10,910 nt of DNA from JBLHKS01 sp047620505 (lineage in GTDB: Bacteria > Verrucomicrobiota > Verrucomicrobiia > Verrucomicrobiales > DEV007). The notes below the pieces were generated by a model. It saw only the letters and a program-made list of their open reading frames with translations. It searched no databases and was not told the DNA's origin. The first letter of the stretch is position 1. Each line of letters begins with the position of its first letter. Positions 6,517 through 10,910 of this stretch are shown here, in pieces. The position numbers and the translations under genes were made by a program. The stretch lies in the NCBI GenBank assembly GCA_047620505.1, contig JBLHKS010000230.1, forward strand, positions 1 through 10,910, written 5' to 3'.

Positions 6517-8064
6517 TCAGCGGGAGGCGTCAAAGCCGGACCATTCGATCCCAGCCAATTCGGCCAGTTCACGGTTAAAGCTGGCGATATCTGACTTCTC
6601 AAATTGGCTGAGATGCGTGTGTCCGCAAGCCCGAGCCATGACCTGCATCAGCTCGACCGAAGCCGCGAAAAAATTGGCGAGCCGTTTTGAGGCGTGATCG
6701 ACTTTCAGTCTTTTACGTAAGTCCGGGTTCTGCGTGGCGATGCCAGCTGGGCATAGATTCGTGTTGCAAATCCGCGCGCCGATACATCCGATTGCCTGCA
6801 TCGCCGAGTTCGAAATTGCGACGCCGTCGGCTCCAAGCGCGAGAGCTTTGATGAAATCCGGATGCGTCCGCAGTCCGCCGGTGATGATCAGCGTTACGCG
6901 GCCGCTTGCTCCTTTTTTGTCGAGGTGATGCCTGGCCCGAGCAAGAGCCGGGATCGTTGGGACTGAAATGTGATCGCGAAAAAGCAGCGGAGCGGCTCCG
7001 GTTCCACCGCCGCGCCCGTCGAGAATGATGTAGTCGGCTCCTGCGGCGAGCGCGAAGTCGATGTCCTTTTCGATGTGCTGTGCGCTTAGCTTGTAACCAA
7101 TCGGGATTCCGCCTGTGATTTCCCTGACACGATCCCCAAAGCGTTTGAAATCCTCAACCGTGTTCAGGTCCGCGAATGTGGGCGGCGAGACGGCTGGTTT
7201 GCCGGACTCAATTCCGCGGACTTCGGAGATCCGGCCGACATTCTTCTTTCCGGGCAGGTGCCCGCCAGTGCCCGTCTTTGCGCCTTGTCCGCCTTTGAAG
7301 TGAAAAGCTTGAACGCGCGTCAAAAGCGCCTCGTCGTAGCCAAATTTGGCTGAGGCCAATTCGTAAAAATATCGGCTGTTAGCTTCCTGCTCGTCCGGCA
7401 GCATCCCGCCTTCTCCCGAGCAAATTCCGGTTCCAGCGAGCTCCGCGCCCATCGCCATCGCCGTCTTAGCTTCTTCAGAAAGTGCTCCGAAACTCATGTC
7501 GCTGACGAACAGCGGAATCTTCAAATGAAGCGTTTTTTTCGCCTCCGGCCCGATCACGAGATCCGTGCCGACTTCGATATCTTCCATCAACGGCTTGCGC
7601 GCGAGCTGCGCGACGATGATCTGGATTCCATTCCAATTCGGCAGTTCTGAGCGCGGCACACCCATCGCCGCCATCGGTCCGTGGTGCCCGAATTTGCTCA
7701 GCCCCTCTTCCGCGAGCTGATGAATGAAGGCAACCGTTGGCTCTTCCGGCGTGGCCGATGGTTCGGGCATCGAATCGGCATCGCCCTCGCTTTTCAGCTC
7801 AAGTTCCTTGCCGACTTGGTCGTCCGAAATCTGGGCGTGTGTTCCATCGCAGAACGGCGCGTTTGCGGTCTGCTTACAACGGCAAAGGTAAGCCTCGCCG
7901 TCTTCCTCTGCTGTGAAAGCCTTCGGTGTAAACTCCGTTCCGGAATGCGAACCATCGCAGAATGGTTGGTTAGCGGATTTTCCGCAGGTGCAGAAATAAT
8001 ATTCCTCGCCAGCTTTGAGCTCAACGGGAATTGGTTTGTTGTCGGCAACGATTGGGGAACTCAT
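6517..8064 (-). CDS. FMN-binding glutamate-synthase-like protein with two N-terminal CDGSH iron-sulfur domains
   Basis: This 515-aa fusion begins with two CDGSH motifs. The first has C25, C27, C36 and H40 in CTCGKSANQPFCDGSH; the second has C61, C63, C72 and H76 in CRCKQTANAPFCDGTH. In this family three Cys and one His bind a [2Fe-2S] cluster. After an acidic linker (about 80-108) comes a GltB-type FMN/3Fe-4S synthase domain. It contains GGQGAKTGTGGHLPG (258-272), the FMN-site glycine run DGRGGGTGAAP (349-359), TLIITGGLR (391-399), and the cysteine set C427, C433 and C438 (C-x5-C-x4-C) that matches the 3Fe-4S ligands of GltB. The glutaminase domain and the C-terminal beta-helix of full glutamate synthase are both absent. 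It resembles archaeal-type GltB and the MgsC/GlxD-like subunits of N-methylglutamate synthase. The true reaction (2-oxoglutarate amination or another FMN reaction) is unknown. The CDGSH pair may be a built-in electron relay. Confidence 0.9.
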   Translation of the reverse strand: MSSPIVADNKPIPVELKAGEEYYFCTCGKSANQPFCDGSHSGTEFTPKAFTAEEDGEAYLCRCKQTANAPFCDGTHAQISDDQVGKELELKSEGDADSMPEPSATPEEPTVAFIHQLAEEGLSKFGHHGPMAAMGVPRSELPNWNGIQIIVAQLARKPLMEDIEVGTDLVIGPEAKKTLHLKIPLFVSDMSFGALSEEAKTAMAMGAELAGTGICSGEGGMLPDEQEANSRYFYELASAKFGYDEALLTRVQAFHFKGGQGAKTGTGGHLPGKKNVGRISEVRGIESGKPAVSPPTFADLNTVEDFKRFGDRVREITGGIPIGYKLSAQHIEKDIDFALAAGADYIILDGRGGGTGAAPLLFRDHISVPTIPALARARHHLDKKGASGRVTLIITGGLRTHPDFIKALALGADGVAISNSAMQAIGCIGARICNTNLCPAGIATQNPDLRKRLKVDHASKRLANFFAASVELMQVMARACGHTHLSQFEKSDIASFNRELAELAGIEWSGFDASR

Positions 8065-8085
8065 GACTTGGGTGATTGCGTTAGT

Positions 8086-8799
8086 TCAACTGAGGCGAAA
8101 AAGCAGCCATTGCGAGTCCTGACTTGCTTCAATTTCGAAAGAATTGGGGGCTTCCTCGATCGCCAGACCGTCACCGGTTTTCAGCGATTGATCGAGAACA
8201 GAAACTTCGCCGCTGATGACCTGAAGCCACGCATCGGGCGTCGATTCTGAAGCAGGTACAGCCAACTTCGCGCCAGCAGCTGCTCGCCCGAAATAAATCT
8301 CCGCATCCTGACGAATCGCCGTCGATCCGTCGCGACCGTCGCCGCTGAAGAGCAAGGTCAGGCTGTCTTCGCCGGCTCCATCGCCAAGCGGCTTTTCTGC
8401 ATAACGCGGTTCTCCGCCGGACTCGTTCGGCTGTAGCCAGATCTGATAGAGATGAGTCAGATTTTCCTTCGAAGGATTGAATTCGCTGTGTCGAACTCCC
8501 GCGCCAGCGCTCATGTACTGGAGGTTTCCAGCCTTGATCGTCGAGCCGTTGCCCATGCTGTCGCGGTGTTCGAGTTGGCCCTCGATGATGTAGGTGAAAA
8601 TCTCCATGTTGTCGTGAGGGTGAGTCGGAAACCCGCCACCCGGCTGGACAGTGTCGTTGTTCATGACCCTGAGCGACCGGAAGCCCATGTGATTTGGATC
8701 GTAGTATCCTGAGAAGGAGAACGTGAAGCGAGCTTGAAGCCAGCCGTGATCTGCCTGCCCGCGTTCCTCGGCAGGTCGTTTTGTTGTGATCGGTTTCAT
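8086..8799 (-). CDS. Pirin-family bicupin (YhhW-like)
   Basis: This 237-aa protein is a complete pirin. The N-terminal cupin carries the metal-binding set H60 and H62 in FPTHPHDNMEIFTY, plus H104 and E106 in GVRHSEFN, matching the ligands of YhhW and human pirin. The C-terminal cupin (about 140-237) is weaker, as usual. Pirins are cytoplasmic non-haem iron proteins; some have quercetin 2,3-dioxygenase activity and others bind regulators or metabolic enzymes. The start at 8799 gives the usual MKPITTKR-like opening, and no Shine-Dalgarno is obvious. Only 21 bases separate its stop from the CDGSH-GltS start, suggesting one transcript, and 48 bases separate it from the YjbQ gene upstream. The substrate is not predictable; a role in redox or iron sensing for the neighbours is speculative. 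Confidence 0.93.
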   Translation of the reverse strand: MKPITTKRPAEERGQADHGWLQARFTFSFSGYYDPNHMGFRSLRVMNNDTVQPGGGFPTHPHDNMEIFTYIIEGQLEHRDSMGNGSTIKAGNLQYMSAGAGVRHSEFNPSKENLTHLYQIWLQPNESGGEPRYAEKPLGDGAGEDSLTLLFSGDGRDGSTAIRQDAEIYFGRAAAGAKLAVPASESTPDAWLQVISGEVSVLDQSLKTGDGLAIEEAPNSFEIEASQDSQWLLFRLS

Positions 8800-8847
8800 G
8801 TGGAATCGACTTTGACGACTGGGACTCTTAATTCTTAACGCAGCTGG

Positions 8848-9273
8848 CTACTCACCGATCACGCTTAGCGAAATTCTGCGAGTGTGAGGGGCGACGCGGT
8901 GCTCGAAAAGGAAGACGCCCTGCCAGGTCCCGAGAGTCGGGCGACCGTCGATCACTGGGATCACTTCGGAACATCCGCTTAGCACCATTCGGATGTGAGA
9001 GGGCATATCATCAGGGCCTTCGTAGGTGTGGACGAAGTAGGGCTCGTCCTCTGGAACCAGCCGATCAAAGAAGGCATGGAGATCCGTGCGTGCGCTCGGA
9101 TCCGCGTTTTCCATGATGCAGAGCGAACAACTCGTGTGTTGAACAAACACCGTTGCTGTCCCGGTTTTAACGCCGCTTTCTCGAACAATCCGAACGATGT
9201 CGTCCGTGATTTCGTAGGTTTTCTTTCCGTTCGTGCGGACTGTGATCGTGTCGGCGTAGGCCTTCATGCTCAT
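8848..9273 (-). CDS. UPF0047 / YjbQ family protein
   Basis: This 141-aa protein is a full-length UPF0047 member with the signature blocks FVQHTSCSLCIMENADPS (43-60), DDMPSHIRM (88-96), EVIPVIDGRPTLGTWQGV (103-120) and the final FEHR. The family is often named secondary thiamine-phosphate synthase because E. coli YjbQ can weakly replace ThiE, but the physiological role is unresolved, so the name should be used with care. The start at 9273 is favoured over the ATG at 9267: AGGA at 9280-9283 lies 6 bases upstream, and that ATG forms an ATGA overlap with the stop of the serine hydrolase gene. The overlap suggests translational coupling. No other thiamine gene is in the window. Nothing is truncated. 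Confidence 0.93.
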   Translation of the reverse strand: MSMKAYADTITVRTNGKKTYEITDDIVRIVRESGVKTGTATVFVQHTSCSLCIMENADPSARTDLHAFFDRLVPEDEPYFVHTYEGPDDMPSHIRMVLSGCSEVIPVIDGRPTLGTWQGVFLFEHRVAPHTRRISLSVIGE

Positions 9274-10397
9274 ACGAAATCCTGATACACGGCGCGGACC
9301 AAACCTAAAGCTTTTTCCGTCGGCAACAGGCTCATTTCCATCTGATTCATGACGTAAGCAAAGGCGATGCCGTTCTCAGGATCGGCGAAAGCCAGACTCC
9401 CTCCGGCTCCGGGGTGGCCGAATGCGCGCGTCGAAGGCCCGAAGAGTTGGCGGAGTTTTGCGCCGGATTCGTCGATCGGGTCCTTCATGAAACCGGCTGC
9501 GAACGCGGTGTCGGTCAGAAGAATTCGATCGTGTCCCGTGACCAGCAGCTGCTGGGCTTGATCGCAGACGCGTTCCGGAAGAATCCGCTCGCCGCGCCAG
9601 GCACCGCCATTCGCCATCATCGCGTAGAATTTCGCAATCGATCTCGCCGAGCCGATCCCACCCATCGCTGGCAGGCAGAGTCGATGGTTTTCTGGCTTAT
9701 TCATTTCAGAAACCGCATGGAGACCGCGTGGCGAAACGAAAGCGCGACGGGTTAGCGTGCCGGTGTCGCTGAATGCGGTGTAGAATTCCGAGAGCTCGTT
9801 GTTCGGCCGAGTTTTTCCGGGTAGGAGCTCGGCGAAGCGGTGATCCTCGCTTTTCGGCAAGCCAATCCAGAAATCGAGACCAAGCGGCTCCGCGATCCGC
9901 GTCCGCCAGAATTCGCCAAGGTCAGCTGCGCCCGTCAGGCGGCGGACGAGTTCATCAACCAGAAATCCAAACGTCCGCGCGTGGTAGCCGTGGTGTTCGC
10001 CGACGGGCCAGTTTGGCGATTTCGACTGAGCTTCCAGAGCCGCGACGACCGCCTCGTGGTCATCCATTTTTGCCCGCGAGTCGAGCGCGGCAAGCCCGGC
10101 CTGGTGCGTCAGCAGCTGCTGAAAACTCGGACCAGCCAACTCAGGCCAGATCGAGGCCACAGGCTCATCGAGATCGCGACCCGCTTCGTGAAGCGCGAGG
10201 AGAACGCAGGCTGCCGACAGCCCCTTGGTTACCGACCAAACGACGGTGATCGAGTCTTCATTCCAAGGGCGCGTTTTTTCGCGGTCCGCAAATCCGGCGT
10301 GCAGGCTGACGACTTCTTCCTCGTCTCGCCAGACCGAAATCGAAGCGCCGAGTTCCCCTCGGTCCGTGAAATTGGATTGAAAAGCCTCGGCGATCAT
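9270..10397 (-). CDS. Serine hydrolase of the beta-lactamase / EstB-like (class C, family VIII esterase) family
   Basis: I start this protein at the ATG at 10397 (375 aa); a TTG at 10406 would add three residues. The nucleophile motif SxxK is SVTK (Ser55, Lys58). The second motif begins with Tyr138 in GYHARTFGFLVDELVRRLTG, where EstB-type esterases carry their general-base Tyr. The third block HPGAGGS (328-334) is followed by LAFADPENGIAFAYVMNQM, also characteristic. No signal peptide is visible, so it is probably cytoplasmic and more likely an esterase or peptidase than an antibiotic-resistance beta-lactamase. The opening (ASISVWRDEEEVVSLHAGFADR) is standard. It ends with an ATGA overlap onto the YjbQ gene. 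No obvious Shine-Dalgarno was found. The substrate is unknown. Confidence 0.9.
   Translation of the reverse strand: MIAEAFQSNFTDRGELGASISVWRDEEEVVSLHAGFADREKTRPWNEDSITVVWSVTKGLSAACVLLALHEAGRDLDEPVASIWPELAGPSFQQLLTHQAGLAALDSRAKMDDHEAVVAALEAQSKSPNWPVGEHHGYHARTFGFLVDELVRRLTGAADLGEFWRTRIAEPLGLDFWIGLPKSEDHRFAELLPGKTRPNNELSEFYTAFSDTGTLTRRAFVSPRGLHAVSEMNKPENHRLCLPAMGGIGSARSIAKFYAMMANGGAWRGERILPERVCDQAQQLLVTGHDRILLTDTAFAAGFMKDPIDESGAKLRQLFGPSTRAFGHPGAGGSLAFADPENGIAFAYVMNQMEMSLLPTEKALGLVRAVYQDFV
9280..9283 (-). promoter_or_regulatory. Shine-Dalgarno AGGA of the YjbQ-family gene
   Basis: AGGA on the minus strand ends 6 bases before the ATG at 9273, inside the end of the serine hydrolase gene. The alternative ATG at 9267 would be 12 bases away, so this site decides the start. 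Confidence 0.55.
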
Positions 10398-10413
10398 TTT
10401 GACCAAAGCTATT

Positions 10414-10427
10414 CGGGCTGCTGCCCG
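10414..10427 (-). other. Short inverted repeat between the VWA gene and the serine hydrolase gene
   Basis: CGGGC and GCCCG form a 5-bp stem with a 4-base loop in the 63-base gap after the VWA stop. On the minus strand it is followed by AATAGCTTT rather than a T run, so it is not a convincing intrinsic terminator. It could be a weak hairpin or chance. Confidence 0.2.
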
Positions 10428-10460
10428 CCAAACGCAAAAGAAGTCGAGAACGTATTCCCG

Positions 10461-10910
10461 TCAAGGTGCCCAGGAGTCCTGCACCAGGTTCGGATCCCCC
10501 ACAAGGATGCTCGTTCCGCCGGTCTGTTCCGAGATGTATTCCAAGCGGTCTAATCGCGATTGATTTTTGAGGTCGACACCGATGGTGTGAACCGGAATTC
10601 CAAGGCCGATAATCTCATTGAGACCTGTAAACCAGCTGTTATCGAGGTCTTCGGTGCTGCCGTCGCCAACAGTCGGTGCCCCATCAGTCAGAAAGATGAT
10701 CTGTTCTGGTGCGGGCTGAACTTGGTCGACCGCGGCAAGCACTCGGGCAAAGTTGGTGTACCGTTTATCTTCGGTCGTTGCCACAACAGCATTAATCAGG
10801 GTCTTGTTTTCTGGGCTCTTCAGGGATTTTCGTGGCAACTATCTAACGGAAAGAGATCTAACTTTGCGCAGAAAAACATGATTCGAATGCGGTAGTTGGC
10901 AAAGGACCGA
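10461..10910 (-). pseudogene. von Willebrand factor A domain protein, frameshifted and cut by window edge
   Basis: The 3' part (125 codons, 10838-10461) reads as the second half of a VWA domain. ENKTLINAVV is followed by T28 in RYTNFARVLAAV, the usual second MIDAS element, then IIFLTDGAPTVGD with D52, the third MIDAS element, then IPVHTIGVDL and a C-terminal strand. The only start for this piece is TTG at 10838, directly preceded by a TAG, and half a VWA domain would be missing. Another minus-strand frame, open from the edge to a TGA at 10820-10822, encodes FANYRIRIMFFCAKLDLF, which looks like the preceding VWA strand (the 'FFxxxxxxxP' region). The two halves join with a single -1 shift at about 10820-10838, near short A and C runs. 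VWA proteins of this type are often secreted or membrane-anchored metal-dependent adhesion proteins. A true mutation and a sequence error are both possible. Confidence 0.65.

Larger units (their letters stand above)
406..10119. repeat. Dispersed palindrome GCAGCTGC, eight copies
   Basis: The self-complementary octamer GCAGCTGC occurs at 406-413, 2759-2766, 3716-3723, 5591-5598, 6233-6240, 8276-8283, 9545-9552 and 10112-10119. Several copies extend to longer perfect palindromes: CCAGCAGCTGCTGG at 3713-3726 and 9542-9555, TCAGCAGCTGCTGA at 10109-10122 and ACGCAGCTGCGT at 6231-6242. All lie inside genes. Five encode Gln-Gln-Leu-Leu on the minus strand, but the pirin copy is in another frame and encodes Ala-Ala-Ala. 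Codon preference for CAG and CTG explains part of this. Confidence 0.5.

Noticed and set aside
7681..8250. 189-codon plus-strand open frame across the glutamate-synthase-like and pirin genes
   Set aside because: It runs antisense through the CDGSH region and into pirin, with no domain or ribosome-binding site.
9270..10397. Antibiotic-resistance class C beta-lactamase
   Set aside because: There is no signal peptide, and the YHA and HPGAGGS motifs fit EstB-type esterases better than AmpC enzymes, which have YxN and KTG.
10414..10427. Hairpin as a Rho-independent terminator after the VWA gene
   Set aside because: The stem is only 5 bp and no T run follows on the minus strand.
9840..10553. 237-codon plus-strand open frame opposite the serine hydrolase
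   Set aside because: It is antisense to a clear conserved gene, arginine-rich and without recognisable motifs; it is a composition shadow.
10815..10840. Programmed -1 frameshifting in the VWA gene
   Set aside because: No X XXY YYZ heptamer in the upstream frame and no evident stimulatory structure; a simple base loss explains it better.
1..10910. CRISPR, tRNA, rRNA, insertion sequence or prophage signals
   Set aside because: No spaced direct repeats, cloverleaf, rRNA-like stretch, transposase or integrase motif was found on either strand by eye.

Overview
The window is densely coding and comes from a Gram-negative bacterium. A KDO-pathway isomerase (arabinose-5-phosphate isomerase) implies lipopolysaccharide or a KDO-containing glycan. 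By eye, base composition is moderately GC-rich and somewhat lower in the first 2.4 kb. Shine-Dalgarno use is mixed: AGGA precedes some starts and others have nothing recognisable. Protein style (long secreted alpha/beta hydrolase, EstB-like serine hydrolase, CDGSH-glutamate-synthase fusion) would fit the PVC superphylum, for example Verrucomicrobiota. That placement is a low-confidence inference, and no rRNA or tRNA is present to settle it.

Region 1 (1-2438, plus strand): the 3' part of an ABC exporter half-transporter, followed 61 bases later by kdsD/kpsF, the first enzyme of KDO synthesis. This looks like the tail of a surface-glycan or envelope cluster that continues to the left.

Region 2 (2445-10910, minus strand): an uninterrupted run of genes read right to left. 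They are a frameshifted von Willebrand factor A gene (cut by the window edge), an EstB-like serine hydrolase, a YjbQ/UPF0047 protein overlapping it by ATGA, a pirin, a two-CDGSH glutamate-synthase-like FMN enzyme, a small FMN reductase, a secreted alpha/beta hydrolase, a short-chain dehydrogenase remnant overlapping the hydrolase by ATGA, and a RecQ helicase starting at GTG. RecQ and kdsD converge with only 6 bases between their stop codons.

The middle block (pirin, CDGSH-GltS protein, FMN reductase) has a redox theme and gaps of about 20 bases, so it is probably co-transcribed. Two genes look damaged. The dehydrogenase keeps its Rossmann N-terminus and its family C-terminus but lacks the whole catalytic centre between them. 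The VWA gene needs a one-base shift to read through. I see no CRISPR array, tRNA, rRNA, insertion sequence or recognisable defence system. The most unusual features are the CDGSH-GltS fusion in its redox block, the internally deleted dehydrogenase, and eight copies of the palindrome GCAGCTGC spread over the window.
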